Shown piece after piece: positions 1-8,611 of a stretch of DNA of 64,000 nucleotides. This DNA is from Leptospira kemamanensis (GTDB taxonomy: Bacteria; Spirochaetota; Leptospiria; Leptospirales; Leptospiraceae), in NCBI RefSeq assembly GCF_004769665.1, contig NZ_RQGG01000007.1:186001-250000 (forward strand), in the 5' to 3' direction. Each line of letters begins with the position of its first letter. Within the stretch, counting starts at the first letter, position 1. The notes below the pieces were generated by a model. It made no database searches and was not told the origin of the DNA. It saw only the letters and a list, made by a program, of their open reading frames with translations. The position numbers and the translations under genes were made by a program.

Positions 1-1
1 A

Positions 2-109
2 TCCTTTGTGTTCACTGGATTACAAGTGAGAAAACTGAGAGAACATAAGAAGGCCAAAACTCCATTCCAACGCATTTGGATAGCCTCCTTATCCCTTTCA
101 ACAAATTAG
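2..109 (+). CDS. Possible C-terminal end of an upstream gene (partial)
   Basis: An open frame enters from the left edge and stops at a TAG, giving 35 residues that are basic and then hydrophobic. It lies just before the convergent aldehyde dehydrogenase gene, where the tail of a plus-strand gene would fit. No domain can be recognised from so short a piece, and it may be a chance open frame. Nothing else is evident in the first 148 bases. Confidence 0.25.
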   Translation, partial: SFVFTGLQVRKLREHKKAKTPFQRIWIASLSLSTN

Positions 110-148
110 GGAAACCCCTTTCTCAATGATCGGAGAAAAGAGGAGGAC

Positions 149-1753
149 TTACAAGTGAAATTCTTCGGAAAGGTAACGAGAACTCTTGGTCTTCAGTACT
201 TCCCCCAGAAGATTACGTCCCTTTTCTGTGTCTTTTAAGCTGACTACGGTGCGTAGGGAAAACACACGAAGTGCATCGGAAACAGATAGTGTCCCATCCG
301 CCGAGTCCTTTCTTCCCGAAAAAGGAAACACATCGGGTCCCCGTTGGCACTGCGCATTCCAATTCACACGAGCCACTTGGTTCACAAGGGTATCGATCAG
401 TTTTCCAACAGTCTTTGGGTCTTCTCCAAACACACTGGCCTGTTGGCCCATATTGGAATTGATGATGTATTCCATTGGTTCTTCGATTGATGTATAAGGA
501 ACGATGGGAACAAGAGGTCCAAATTGTTCTTCGTGATACAGACGTGCGTTAGGTGAGACGGGGGAAAGGATGGCAGGTGTCATAAAGGATTCTAAAATTT
601 CCCCACCACCTTGGTTTAAAATCTTTGCCCCATGTTTTAATGCATCATCCAAAAGTTCTTTGAGCCATTTGGTTTTTCCTTCTTCAGGGAGTGGAGTGAA
701 GTTCACATCTTTTTCCCAAGGCATTCCCGCTTTCCATTTGGAAAATTCTTCCAAATACAATTTCGTAAACTCATCTAAGATATCTTTGTGTACAAAAAGG
801 ATTTTGAGTGCCGTACACCTTTGTCCATTGTATGATAAAGATCCTGATAAAATTTCAGGAACCAAGGTTTTTAAGTCTGTATCAGGGAGGACAATGGCTG
901 GGTTTTTGGCATTCAGTCCCAAAACAGATCTTAGGCGGTTGAGCTTTGGGTGTTTTTTTGTGATGAGATTTGCGGTTTGGCTCGAACCAATAAACGCAAA
1001 CACATCAATTTTACCTGATTCCATAATGGGTGAAATGACTTTGGCCCCATCACCGTACACAGTATTGATCACGCCAGGTGGGAATGCTTTTTGAAAAGAT
1101 TCAAGAAGAGGTTCTAAGAGCAAAACGCCATATTTGGCTGGTTTGAAAACAACTGTATTTCCCATAAGGATCGCTGGGATTAAGGTACAAAAAGTTTCGT
1201 TTAACGGATAGTTAAATGGCCCCATACACAAAACCACACCATAAGGGGAACGTTTGATTTGGGCAATCAGTCCACTTTCTTGTATGTATTTGGAAGAATT
1301 GGATTCCAGTTCTCTGAGTGCCTCTACTGTATCCTCTAAGTATTCGATCGTGCGATCAAATTCTTTTGTGGCATCTTTTTCTGTTTTTCCAATTTCCCAC
1401 ATCAGAAGTAAAATGATTTGGTTTCGTTTTTCTTTCATGAGAGTTAGGAAATGGTTCACTGCCAAGATCCTTTCCTCTGGTGTGGAAGTGGGCCAAACAC
1501 CTGTTCCATGGTTGTAGGCTTTGACTGCGGCATCGAGTGCCTTAAGGCTTTGCGATGTATCAAAACTAGGGTAGGATCCAAGGACTACTTGTTCCAATTT
1601 GCCATTTCGTTCGAGAAAGATCGGGGACTTTACGGTTTGTGTTTCTCCCTTCCATTCCAGAATTTCGCCACCGAGAAGGTATTTGGTTTGGTGGATGGGT
1701 GAGATGCGGTAAGCAGGGGGAATGGAATCTTCAGTCGGAAAAACAAAGCTCAT
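149..1753 (-). CDS. gapN: Aldehyde dehydrogenase, GapN-like (NADP-dependent non-phosphorylating GAPDH subgroup)
   Basis: This 534-residue protein has the full aldehyde dehydrogenase fold. The Rossmann-type cofactor domain carries GPFNYPLNE around residues 178-186, with Asn181 as the oxyanion residue. The catalytic cysteine is Cys313 in NGQRCTALK, and HEEQFGP lies near residue 405. The tail CQRGPDVFPFSGRKDS resembles GapN-type enzymes, which oxidise glyceraldehyde 3-phosphate directly to 3-phosphoglycerate and make NADPH in the cytosol. The usual general-base glutamate of the E-L-G-G motif is not seen: the aligned stretch reads LGLNAKNP. The family call is secure; the exact substrate is inferred. 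It is transcribed divergently from the next small gene. Confidence 0.75.
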   Translation of the reverse strand: MSFVFPTEDSIPPAYRISPIHQTKYLLGGEILEWKGETQTVKSPIFLERNGKLEQVVLGSYPSFDTSQSLKALDAAVKAYNHGTGVWPTSTPEERILAVNHFLTLMKEKRNQIILLLMWEIGKTEKDATKEFDRTIEYLEDTVEALRELESNSSKYIQESGLIAQIKRSPYGVVLCMGPFNYPLNETFCTLIPAILMGNTVVFKPAKYGVLLLEPLLESFQKAFPPGVINTVYGDGAKVISPIMESGKIDVFAFIGSSQTANLITKKHPKLNRLRSVLGLNAKNPAIVLPDTDLKTLVPEILSGSLSYNGQRCTALKILFVHKDILDEFTKLYLEEFSKWKAGMPWEKDVNFTPLPEEGKTKWLKELLDDALKHGAKILNQGGGEILESFMTPAILSPVSPNARLYHEEQFGPLVPIVPYTSIEEPMEYIINSNMGQQASVFGEDPKTVGKLIDTLVNQVARVNWNAQCQRGPDVFPFSGRKDSADGTLSVSDALRVFSLRTVVSLKDTEKGRNLLGEVLKTKSSRYLSEEFHL

Positions 1754-1825
1754 GATCCATGAATCGAATGCGCACAGGACTAAAAAAGCAACATTTTACA
1801 GAAAAGATCCGCCGATAGTTAAATT

Positions 1826-2020
1826 ATGGAACCATGGATGGCAGAGAACCAGGAAGAGTGGGAGGCTTTGACCTTACGCCTCTTTCGCCGAGTGGAAGAA
1901 TTGGAATTACTGATGCAAGAAGTGCGCAGTGATTTGACAAGATACCGCGCGGTTCGGGAAGAATGGTATCTTTGGCACAGCGCTTGGAAGGAGGAATACG
2001 CCAAACGAGCGACCGGATGA
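1826..2020 (+). CDS. Small conserved-looking coiled-coil protein
   Basis: This 64-residue protein is rich in Glu, Arg, Leu and Trp, with heptad-like spacing (ALTLRLFRRVEELELLMQEV) that suggests one long amphipathic helix or short coiled coil. It has no signal peptide or membrane segment. It begins 72 bp from the divergent dehydrogenase and ends 71 bp before the MaoC-like gene. No strong Shine-Dalgarno is visible before the ATG. I do not recognise a family. Its reality rests on its helix-like composition and on filling an otherwise empty gap. Confidence 0.5.
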   Translation: MEPWMAENQEEWEALTLRLFRRVEELELLMQEVRSDLTRYRAVREEWYLWHSAWKEEYAKRATG

Positions 2021-2091
2021 GCTGGAAAAATCGTTTTCTGTAGGACCTCTCTTGGAAAATTAGTCCTATCCCATTCGAAAAAGGAATTCCC

Positions 2092-3270
2092 ATGGTCGAA
2101 AAATCAGTGTCCCCTTTTGGTGAGTTAGCTCCCAAGACCCCTGCCTCTCTCTCTGACATCAAGAAGAACATCTACGGACGATACCTCGAAGAATTCAATG
2201 TCGGTGATATTTACGTTCACCCTCGCCAATTCACAGTCGACAGAAGTTTTGCCCAAGAATTTGCCACTGTGTTTATGGATGCCAATCCTCTTTACTTATC
2301 CAGTGAATATGCAAAAGCACATGGTTTCCAAGACTTACTAGTCCACCCACTCATGGTGTTTAACTTAGCGCTTTCTATCGGTGTTCAGAATAACAGTGAA
2401 AAGGCGCTTGCAAACCTTGGTTATTACAACGCACAATTTTTAATGCCAGTGTATCCTGGTGATACCTTGTCTTCTCGCACAAAAATTTTGGCTGTAGATG
2501 ACAAAGGGCCTGATAAACCAGGAATCGTGAGTGTGAGAACCCTTTGCCTCAACCAAAAAAACGAAGTGGTGTTACAATACGAACGTAAGATCATGATTTA
2601 CCAGTCCAATGGAAAACCAAAAGGAAATCCAAAACCTGGTGATGCTTCTGCTTTTTTTCCTGAGTCCAAAACTCCTGCACTCAAACTTCCAAACCTCAAA
2701 TTCCCAACTGAGATGAAAGATGTCACTTGGGGACATACTTACTTTGAAAACTTCAAACCAGGTCAAATTTATGTACACCAAAACGGTAGAACGATCACAG
2801 ACGAACACTACCAATGGACCTACCGAGTAGGAAACACACACCCACTTCATTATGACAAATTGTATTCTGCAGGAATCTCAGGCCCAATGGGTGGAGAACC
2901 AGTGGTGTATGGTGGACTCGTATTTGGTTGGTTAGCTGGTATGGCATCTCGTGATATTTCTGAAAATGCGATTTGGGAACTTGGTTTCACAGAAGGATAC
3001 CATACACAACCTGCATTCTCTGGTGATACGGTAACTTGTATTTCCCGAATCCTCACAACAGAAGACAAAGGAACAGAATACGGAATCCCAGCGGGAGAAG
3101 TACAAATCCAATTTATTGGTCTGAAAAACATCAAAGCAAATGATGCATTGGATAAATTTGGTGCGGATCTTTTCCTCAAAGAAAACGACAAAAAGAAATT
3201 GGGAAAAGAAAAAATCCCAGAAAAAATCTTCGAAATTGAAAGAAGATTGATCATCAAAAAACAACCATAA
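2092..3270 (+). CDS. MaoC-like double-hotdog dehydratase-family protein
   Basis: This 392-residue protein is built of two MaoC/hotdog halves, residues about 35-165 and 215-380. Enzymes of this family hydrate or dehydrate enoyl-CoA or related thioesters using an Asp and a His in a D-x-N-P-x-H motif. Here the first half has D63-A-N-P-L-Y68, with the His replaced by Tyr. The second half has N248-T-H-P-L-H253, with the Asp replaced by Asn. Neither half keeps the whole dyad. A Shine-Dalgarno AAGGA precedes the ATG. It lies 9 bp upstream of a metallo-beta-lactamase-fold hydrolase, probably in one transcript. The substrate is unknown. Confidence 0.75.
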   Translation: MVEKSVSPFGELAPKTPASLSDIKKNIYGRYLEEFNVGDIYVHPRQFTVDRSFAQEFATVFMDANPLYLSSEYAKAHGFQDLLVHPLMVFNLALSIGVQNNSEKALANLGYYNAQFLMPVYPGDTLSSRTKILAVDDKGPDKPGIVSVRTLCLNQKNEVVLQYERKIMIYQSNGKPKGNPKPGDASAFFPESKTPALKLPNLKFPTEMKDVTWGHTYFENFKPGQIYVHQNGRTITDEHYQWTYRVGNTHPLHYDKLYSAGISGPMGGEPVVYGGLVFGWLAGMASRDISENAIWELGFTEGYHTQPAFSGDTVTCISRILTTEDKGTEYGIPAGEVQIQFIGLKNIKANDALDKFGADLFLKENDKKKLGKEKIPEKIFEIERRLIIKKQP

Positions 3271-3279
3271 GGTGAAACT

Positions 3280-4302
3280 TTGAAAGTAACCATCCCTAAG
3301 CGAATTCCTGAGATGGAGGACATTGGGGATGGTATCTTCAAGATTGTTCTGCCCCAACCGTTTTACGCTCCAAATAACATCTATTTGTATGAAGGAAACG
3401 ATGGACTCACCCTGATTGATTCAGGTTACATCGAATCCATTCCCATGTTACAAGCATCCCTTAAAACCAAGGGATTTTCTTTCAAAGACATTCGTCATAT
3501 CATCTACACGCACAACCACTTAGATCATATCTCTTCTGCCTTAGTTCTTAAATCCTATGCCAAAAATGTAACCTATTATGGATACCGTGCTATGGCAGAT
3601 GGAGTTGGGAATTATTTGGAATCGATGTTACTCTTTGAAGAAGCCACTGAGGATTTATTTCACAAAGCCTTTGGTGACAAAGAAGAACTGGGTCGTATCC
3701 TAACGGAATCTCGTAAGGGTTGGCGTCAGTTTTTTAGTAAGTTTGGGGAAACTAAAAAAGGGGATCCAGTCTTACGCATTGATGTGGCGATTGATCATAA
3801 TGATAGTTTGGAGTTAGGTGGAAGGCTCTTTCGGTTTTTATACACACCTGGTCATAATTTATACCATATCACTCCCGTTGACCCAAGCACAGGGGTTTAT
3901 TTTTCGGGAGACCTCATCATTGCCAATCTCACAGCCATTTATTCTGAGATGGATGGGAACTTAGGGGATTATTATTTTACCCTTTCTAAGTTATTAGAAG
4001 AACCCATCAAACGAATGTTACCTGCCCACGGAAGCGAAATTGAAGATCCCAAAAAAACGATCACTCTTGTGAAAAAAACTCTGAGTATCTTAGAGAAAGG
4101 AGTGCTCCGTCGCCTTCGGGAAGGGGAATCTGACTTAAAAGTATTAATGGAAGCGGCGATCGGAAAAAAAGTACATAATGGTGGCCACCTGCCAACGGCC
4201 CTTGGTCTTGTGTATAGCATCATCCAAAAACTCGTGTTAGAAGGACAAATCCGTATCGAAAAAAGAGACAATGGATACGAAGTCTTTCATATTGTTTCCT
4301 AA
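3280..4302 (+). CDS. Metallo-beta-lactamase-fold hydrolase
   Basis: This 340-residue protein has the MBL metal-binding signature H78-N-H-L-D-H83, followed by a PGHN histidine, a FSGD aspartate and a late PAHG histidine. Together these make the usual dinuclear metal site. The C-terminal 80 residues look like the small winged-helix tail common in glyoxalase II-like and LACTB2-like proteins. The start is a TTG placed 6-7 bases after AAGGTG, directly behind the MaoC-like gene, so the two are likely cotranscribed and may act on related thioester metabolites. The substrate cannot be told from sequence. Confidence 0.8.
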   Translation: MKVTIPKRIPEMEDIGDGIFKIVLPQPFYAPNNIYLYEGNDGLTLIDSGYIESIPMLQASLKTKGFSFKDIRHIIYTHNHLDHISSALVLKSYAKNVTYYGYRAMADGVGNYLESMLLFEEATEDLFHKAFGDKEELGRILTESRKGWRQFFSKFGETKKGDPVLRIDVAIDHNDSLELGGRLFRFLYTPGHNLYHITPVDPSTGVYFSGDLIIANLTAIYSEMDGNLGDYYFTLSKLLEEPIKRMLPAHGSEIEDPKKTITLVKKTLSILEKGVLRRLREGESDLKVLMEAAIGKKVHNGGHLPTALGLVYSIIQKLVLEGQIRIEKRDNGYEVFHIVS

Positions 4303-4324
4303 AAAAGAATTTTAAGTGTTTCTC

Positions 4325-4347
4325 AAGGATTGTATAATCCTTTCATT
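4325..4347. terminator. Weak bidirectional terminator hairpin
   Basis: A perfect 7-bp stem, AAGGATT (4325-4331) with AATCCTT (4336-4342), has a 4-base loop and is followed by TCATTTTC. It lies in the gap between the plus-strand hydrolase and the convergent minus-strand membrane protein gene, where a terminator is expected. The T-run is short. Confidence 0.45.
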
Positions 4348-4448
4348 TTCCATTGATTGGAACGATATTTGATTCGAATTGGAAAATGTTTCCGAACGAA
4401 ATCTTCATTTTCTGAAAGGATAACACTTCCAAAGAAATTGAAATTTTT

Positions 4449-6188
4449 TTACTTCTTAAGTTTCCAAACTTCAATTTGTTTTCCTTGCCAAATTTTCTGA
4501 TGATTCCGTGTTTTGGCCTCTGCAAAGGTATCGAGGATGCGTTGTTTCGGCCAAAGAATTGTGTCAGTGAATTCAGGAGCCAAAACCACATAACAAAGTT
4601 TTGTTTGATCGCAAATTTCCTTTCCGTTCTGTAGCTTTTCGAGTGGATAGAGTGTCACCTTATCATTGATAAAAAAGGAAAGATTGTATTGGGAAAATAC
4701 AATTTGTTCCTTTCTTTTATTTGCTGAGTGAGTTGATTCTTTTTCCGCCTCAGTTTGTAAAATTCCATTGGCATATGGTAAGTCTTCTTTTACCTCAGCT
4801 TGGACCTTGGAATCATACCAATGTTCTTTTGATTGGGTAACGAGTGGAAAATTTTGGTCCATCGAGTTTTTCCAAAACAAACAAGCTAAGATGAGATACA
4901 CAAGGGGAAGGGAAATTTGTTTTTCGGACTTGAGCCATAAAATCCCACTATAAAGTAAAAAGGGAAGTAGGGAATAACTGTAATACGAATACACTTCATG
5001 GTGCCAAGGCCTTGTGGAGAGCACATGCATTAGGTAAATCAAACTGATGCCAAGAAGTTCGGGAATGAGTTGGATCATTCCAAGTCCCCCACTTGTAAGT
5101 AATTCTAAATAGATTTGAATTGATTTGGAAACACTAGTCACTTGTTTGAAAGAGGCGTGATATTCTTGTCTCAAAACTTGAGACCAACTTAATATCGAAT
5201 GGGAACCATTTAGGATCGGGAAAAGGAAAAAAACAAAACCTAAATACAATACGGTGATGAGTAGAATTCCGAAGAGGGAAAAGACCTTCCGTTGGCTTGT
5301 ACTTGTAAGAAATCTATTTTCTCTATATGCACGGTAAACCTGATAAAGGGAAGTGATAATCACCGGAAGGAAAAACAAACAGAGATAAATACCAATGTCT
5401 TCCTTTTGGATGAGAAATAAGATCAGAGATAATCCTAACAATAATAACTGTTTGGTGAATTTGGTTTTGCCATCTACAAGGATGGTTTTACATCGTTCCC
5501 ACTGGTAAAAAAAGAAACAACCAAAGAAGACTACAAGAATTTCAAAATGATAACTGGAACCAATCCGATACAAATACAATTGATTGGTAAGTACCACCCA
5601 AATCACTAAAAACTTCAAATCAATCGATGATTTGTTTTTTTGGGATACGAAATAGGCCCAAGTTAACCATAAAATCGTTGTCAGTTGGTAACATAAAAAT
5701 ACACCAACGGCTAGCCCATATCGATTGGGAATCCACTTGACGAAGGGGGAAAGAAAAGCCATCCCTGGAGCAAAGTGATGGTTTAGATAACTACCATTTA
5801 CGGTATCACTATAATAATGGCTTTGAAATCCGTATCCTTTCGCGAACGAGAGTAATACATCAGAAATTCCAATGTAATCGGCATCATGGAATAAAAAGGA
5901 ATTCACAAAAAATTGGGTGAGATGATACGCATGGTAGGAACTTGCCAATAGAAAACAAAGCCCACTCACCCAAACAAAATAAGGAAGCAGGTCATTATGC
6001 GTTTGTAAGGAAAAAAACTTAGAAAATGATTTTGAGTTCGGTGATTCTTTTTTGTTTTTCCAAACTGAATATACGAAGAGACCAAGGAAAAAAAGAGATA
6101 CCCCCTTTTGAAAGGGGGCATGAAAGTGTTTAGGAGAAACAAAAAGAAAGGAAGTAATTAAACTAGAAAGAAAAAATAAATAAACCAC
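4449..6188 (-). CDS. Polytopic membrane protein, DUF2079-like
   Basis: This 579-residue inner-membrane protein has about ten hydrophobic segments. After the second there is a stretch with DADYIGISDVLLS and later LNHHFAPGMAFLSP. This matches the pattern of DUF2079 proteins, which resemble GT-C glycosyltransferases with an extracytoplasmic Asp and a H-F-x-P motif. The start is GTG, placed immediately after the stop of the aldolase-like gene (TAA then GTG), so translation is probably coupled. The C-terminal 130 residues are soluble and presumably periplasmic. Assignment to the glycosyltransferase-like superfamily is inference. Confidence 0.65.
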   Translation of the reverse strand: MVYLFFLSSLITSFLFVSPKHFHAPFQKGVSLFFLGLFVYSVWKNKKESPNSKSFSKFFSLQTHNDLLPYFVWVSGLCFLLASSYHAYHLTQFFVNSFLFHDADYIGISDVLLSFAKGYGFQSHYYSDTVNGSYLNHHFAPGMAFLSPFVKWIPNRYGLAVGVFLCYQLTTILWLTWAYFVSQKNKSSIDLKFLVIWVVLTNQLYLYRIGSSYHFEILVVFFGCFFFYQWERCKTILVDGKTKFTKQLLLLGLSLILFLIQKEDIGIYLCLFFLPVIITSLYQVYRAYRENRFLTSTSQRKVFSLFGILLITVLYLGFVFFLFPILNGSHSILSWSQVLRQEYHASFKQVTSVSKSIQIYLELLTSGGLGMIQLIPELLGISLIYLMHVLSTRPWHHEVYSYYSYSLLPFLLYSGILWLKSEKQISLPLVYLILACLFWKNSMDQNFPLVTQSKEHWYDSKVQAEVKEDLPYANGILQTEAEKESTHSANKRKEQIVFSQYNLSFFINDKVTLYPLEKLQNGKEICDQTKLCYVVLAPEFTDTILWPKQRILDTFAEAKTRNHQKIWQGKQIEVWKLKK

Positions 6189-6980
6189 TTATCGAATGAA
6201 ATACAATACCTTTCTTTCACCGATTCGTTCTCTATTGATCTCAACTCGGTTTCTGTAATAGTATCCTTTTTCAGGAAAGGTTTTGGAGAATAATTCAAAT
6301 AAATCCATTTCGAATACTAACATACATTCTGCGATGTCTGCTGCCCCAATTTTCATGGCTTCTTTTGTATCCACCATAATGTGTCTGGAATTGATATAGT
6401 CAGGTTGAATTTCATTTGCAATGAGTTCAAAATTAGTTTTGGTTATGGTTCCACCAACTGAAGTTTTTTTCCCACGACTCTTTGCTTCTGAAATGATTCT
6501 TTTGGCAACACGAGTCACTTCTTTATCATCTGGTTTTTTGTCCATGGAGGCACTTAAGTCAGATCTAGCAGCTGTTACTTGCTGTAGTTCTTGGAAGGAA
6601 GGAGAATCGAAGATATCCATTAAATTACGGTAACCAGTAATGGTTTCCATATTGATGGATTTGTTATAAGATTCAAATTCAGAAGGAGTGAGGAGGTTTT
6701 TCATCGTTTGGATGAAATTTTTCAGGGCATACTCGGATTCCACCATAGGAGCAGAAATCCCTGAAACACCAATCCTTTGGCAAATGCGGATATCATTACG
6801 TGCTTCTGGCCCACCAATTTTGACATAGAGAGGTAATATGCCTGCAGTGATCGTTCGGAGAAGAGAAATTTCTTCCTCTCCCATATCTTCTGTTTCGGTT
6901 CCCGTTTTGATACAGACAAAAGAATAGTTTTCCTTCATCTCAATTAGGGTATTACGTAATCCACGGATTGATGTTTCCAT
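6189..6980 (-). CDS. HpcH/HpaI aldolase / citrate lyase family protein
   Basis: This 263-residue soluble protein has the TIM-barrel pattern of HpcH/HpaI aldolases. It shows YVKIGGPEARNDI near residue 52 and GVSGISAPMVESEYAL near residue 72, where members bind the divalent metal and pyruvate-like substrate. Later sections diverge from the classical enzymes, so the substrate is uncertain. It is the first gene of a two-gene minus-strand unit with the DUF2079-like membrane protein, which starts at the very next base after its stop. It is divergent from the signal peptidase gene across 111 bp. Confidence 0.65.
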   Translation of the reverse strand: METSIRGLRNTLIEMKENYSFVCIKTGTETEDMGEEEISLLRTITAGILPLYVKIGGPEARNDIRICQRIGVSGISAPMVESEYALKNFIQTMKNLLTPSEFESYNKSINMETITGYRNLMDIFDSPSFQELQQVTAARSDLSASMDKKPDDKEVTRVAKRIISEAKSRGKKTSVGGTITKTNFELIANEIQPDYINSRHIMVDTKEAMKIGAADIAECMLVFEMDLFELFSKTFPEKGYYYRNRVEINRERIGERKVLYFIR

Positions 6981-7091
6981 AAGCAGAAGATCTCCATGTA
7001 TGGTATCGTCGATTCCCGAAAATAGTACAAGTCTTTTGCGCTTTTTTTCCCCCTTTCTTGACAGAAAATTCCAATTCCTTAGCTTCGAACT

Positions 7092-8129
7092 ATGGGATTA
7101 TTTTCCTCCATTTTCAAGTCCACACCAAAACCAGAATCCAAAGAACCAGAAAAGGAAGGGGCCGCTGCCTCAGGAATTTCCTTTGGAATCATTGTTGTCC
7201 TCGTATTTGCTTTCAAATCATCTATATTAGATGCAAATAATATCCCATCAGGATCGATGATCCCCACTTTAAAAATTGGGGACTTTTTGTTTGTGAATAA
7301 AATGCGGTATTCCTTCCGAATGCCTTTCACAGAAAAAGAACTCTTCCGTATCGATGACCCAAAACGAGGAGACATTGTCACCTTTATTCCACCAGCTACG
7401 GCACTTGGACAAGAAGAGTCTCGTTCTGGAATTTTTGCCAAACGATTTGTCAAACGTGTGGTTGGTCTACCTGGAGATACCATTCGTATCACAAGAAAAT
7501 TCATCGATACAAAGGACAGAGGGAGAGTACACTTTGCACTCGTTGAGTACAAAGAAAAAGGTGCCACCGAATTCCGATCTTATGAACCCAAAGAAGTTCC
7601 CATTGGAAAGGAACTGTCTGATTTAGATAATTTAGAAGCAACACAACGAGCGCTCTTCAAAGAAGTGAAACCTGGATTTGAACATTACATCTTGGAAGGA
7701 TTTGAGGACGATAGAAGAGCTCATATCTTTGAGTATTGTGATTTTTTACATGGTTGCGAAATCCCAGAAGGACAGTACATGGTGATGGGAGACAATCGAG
7801 ATGATTCTCATGACTCCCGTGCTTGGGGATTTGTAAAACGGGAAGATATTTTAGGTAAGGCTCTTATCATTTATTTTTCCATAGACTGGAAGGACTCCAC
7901 TTGTGAATACAAAGATGGACAAGAATTAGCAGAGAAAGGCCCCGAGATTGCAGAACGATATGACGGGGAAACATTAGAAAAAAGATGTCACTATTCGGAA
8001 GTATTCTCTTCACATAATGCGCGTTATTATGGAGATGAATCTCGATTTGGTTGGATCGAAAGAACACTTCGTTATCGGCTTTGGAGGCTCAGTGTTCGTT
8101 TTGATAGGATTGGTCGAATTTTGCAGTGA
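7092..8129 (+). CDS. lepB: Signal peptidase I
   Basis: Membrane-bound peptidase that removes signal peptides from exported proteins. The 345 residues start with a basic, charged cytoplasmic segment. One membrane helix (about 28-46) follows, then box B with catalytic Ser55 in SGSMIPTL. Box D carries the general-base Lys121 in KRVVGLPGD, and box E is MGDNRDDSHDSRAWGF. It is longer than the minimal enzyme because of insertions between boxes D and E. A TTGACA at 7058-7063 could be its -35 element, although no convincing -10 follows. The stop overlaps the GTG of atpZ (GTGA). Confidence 0.95.
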   Translation: MGLFSSIFKSTPKPESKEPEKEGAAASGISFGIIVVLVFAFKSSILDANNIPSGSMIPTLKIGDFLFVNKMRYSFRMPFTEKELFRIDDPKRGDIVTFIPPATALGQEESRSGIFAKRFVKRVVGLPGDTIRITRKFIDTKDRGRVHFALVEYKEKGATEFRSYEPKEVPIGKELSDLDNLEATQRALFKEVKPGFEHYILEGFEDDRRAHIFEYCDFLHGCEIPEGQYMVMGDNRDDSHDSRAWGFVKREDILGKALIIYFSIDWKDSTCEYKDGQELAEKGPEIAERYDGETLEKRCHYSEVFSSHNARYYGDESRFGWIERTLRYRLWRLSVRFDRIGRILQ

Positions 8130-8353
8130 CAGAAGATCCTAAAAAACCTTCCTCTGGTAAAAAAGATCAGTCACCATTAGCAATGGCTGGGGCAGGTTTT
8201 GAATTTGTATCCTCGATTGTCTTCTTTGTCATCGGCGGTTATTATTTAGATGGGTATCTCCAATCGGAGCCACTTTGGTTACTGGTTGGATTTTTTTTGG
8301 GGTTTGTTTTTGCATTTTATTCACTGATCAAACGTGCCAAAGAAAACGAATGA
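8126..8353 (+). CDS. atpZ: AtpZ/AtpI-family F1Fo ATP synthase accessory protein
   Basis: This 75-residue protein has a polar N-terminus (Pro, Lys, Ser) and two hydrophobic segments joined by a short turn, GGYYLDGYLQSEPLW. That is the hallmark of AtpZ-type proteins, which help assemble the Fo c-ring or move Mg2+. It starts with GTG overlapping the lepB stop. It is not adjacent to the ATP synthase operon, which begins about 5 kb downstream with a separate AtpI-like gene. The intervening genes concern nitrogen and peroxide metabolism. The family call is good; the role in this organism is inferred. Confidence 0.75.
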   Translation: MTEDPKKPSSGKKDQSPLAMAGAGFEFVSSIVFFVIGGYYLDGYLQSEPLWLLVGFFLGFVFAFYSLIKRAKENE

Positions 8354-8374
8354 ACTTCCTTCCCAAATAAATTC

Positions 8375-8403
8375 TTGACCAAATCATTGATGAATCAAAT
8401 AAA
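8375..8403 (+). promoter_or_regulatory. Putative sigma-70 promoter of the ilv leader
   Basis: TTGACC (8375-8380) and AATAAA (8398-8403) are separated by 17 bases, matching the bacterial consensus at five and four of six positions. Transcription would start around 8410, only a few bases before the leader peptide ATG at 8415. This is a sequence match only. Confidence 0.45.
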
Positions 8404-8414
8404 AGAATCAGACT

Positions 8415-8549
8415 ATGGAAACGTTGGCAAAATCATACACAATCGGGAACAGTTCCCGTTATGCATTGGGTTTGCCTTCTTATGTACTCAGATCCCTCAT
8501 TCTAGTCGTCGTCGTCGTCTCTTCAATCATACGTAGCTTTCTGTCATAA
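8415..8549 (+). CDS. Branched-chain amino acid leader peptide
   Basis: A 44-codon frame starts at ATG and ends TAA at 8547-8549, just ahead of the acetolactate synthase gene. Its middle reads [13 protein letters not shown], using five consecutive GTC codons (8505-8519) and two Ile codons (8526-8531). Leader peptides of ilv operons in other bacteria are rich in Leu, Ile and Val because ribosome stalling on these codons senses shortage of charged tRNA. The codons after the valines (8536-8545) can pair with downstream RNA (see the attenuator entry). The function is inferred from composition, position and the alternative helices. It is not expected to make a stable protein. Confidence 0.8.
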   Translation: METLAKSYTIGNSSRYALGLPSYVLRSLILVVVVVSSIIRSFLS

Positions 8550-8611
8550 TCCTCCTATTGTTTCCTCGGTCGACAGAAAGCAAAAGTCGACGAGGAAACC
8601 AAAAAGGGAGA
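8536..8611 (+). promoter_or_regulatory. ilv attenuator: two mutually exclusive RNA helices
   Basis: Helix 2:3 pairs GCTTTCTGTC (8536-8545, inside the leader peptide) with GACAGAAAGC (8572-8581), ten perfect pairs. Helix 3:4 pairs GTTTCCTCGGTCGAC (8560-8574) with GTCGACGAGGAAAC (8586-8599), fourteen pairs with one bulged G. The two cannot coexist because 8572-8574 and the loop of helix 3:4 are used by helix 2:3. CTCCT (8552-8556) can also pair with GGGAG (8606-8610), the Shine-Dalgarno of the synthase gene, stacking outside helix 3:4. A ribosome stalled on the Val codons would leave 8536-8545 free and keep the ribosome-binding site open. A ribosome reaching the stop codon would mask it. No U-tract follows helix 3:4. 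Confidence 0.75.

Noticed and set aside
570..1094. 174-codon open frame antisense to the aldehyde dehydrogenase
   Set aside because: The dehydrogenase is complete and clearly coding; the antisense product shows no domain pattern.
2041..2068. TAGGAC...GTCCTA inverted repeat before the MaoC-like gene as a terminator
   Set aside because: Only 6 bp with a 16-base loop and no T-run; could be chance.
2850..3357. Overlapping antisense frames of 141 and 163 codons in the MaoC-like gene
   Set aside because: No protein-like pattern, and both lie across the end of one well-supported gene and the start of another.
8505..8522. (GTC)n simple repeat considered as a microsatellite or sequence artefact
   Set aside because: It is in frame within a leader peptide, encodes five Val next to Leu and Ile codons, and fits the attenuator, so it is explained by function.
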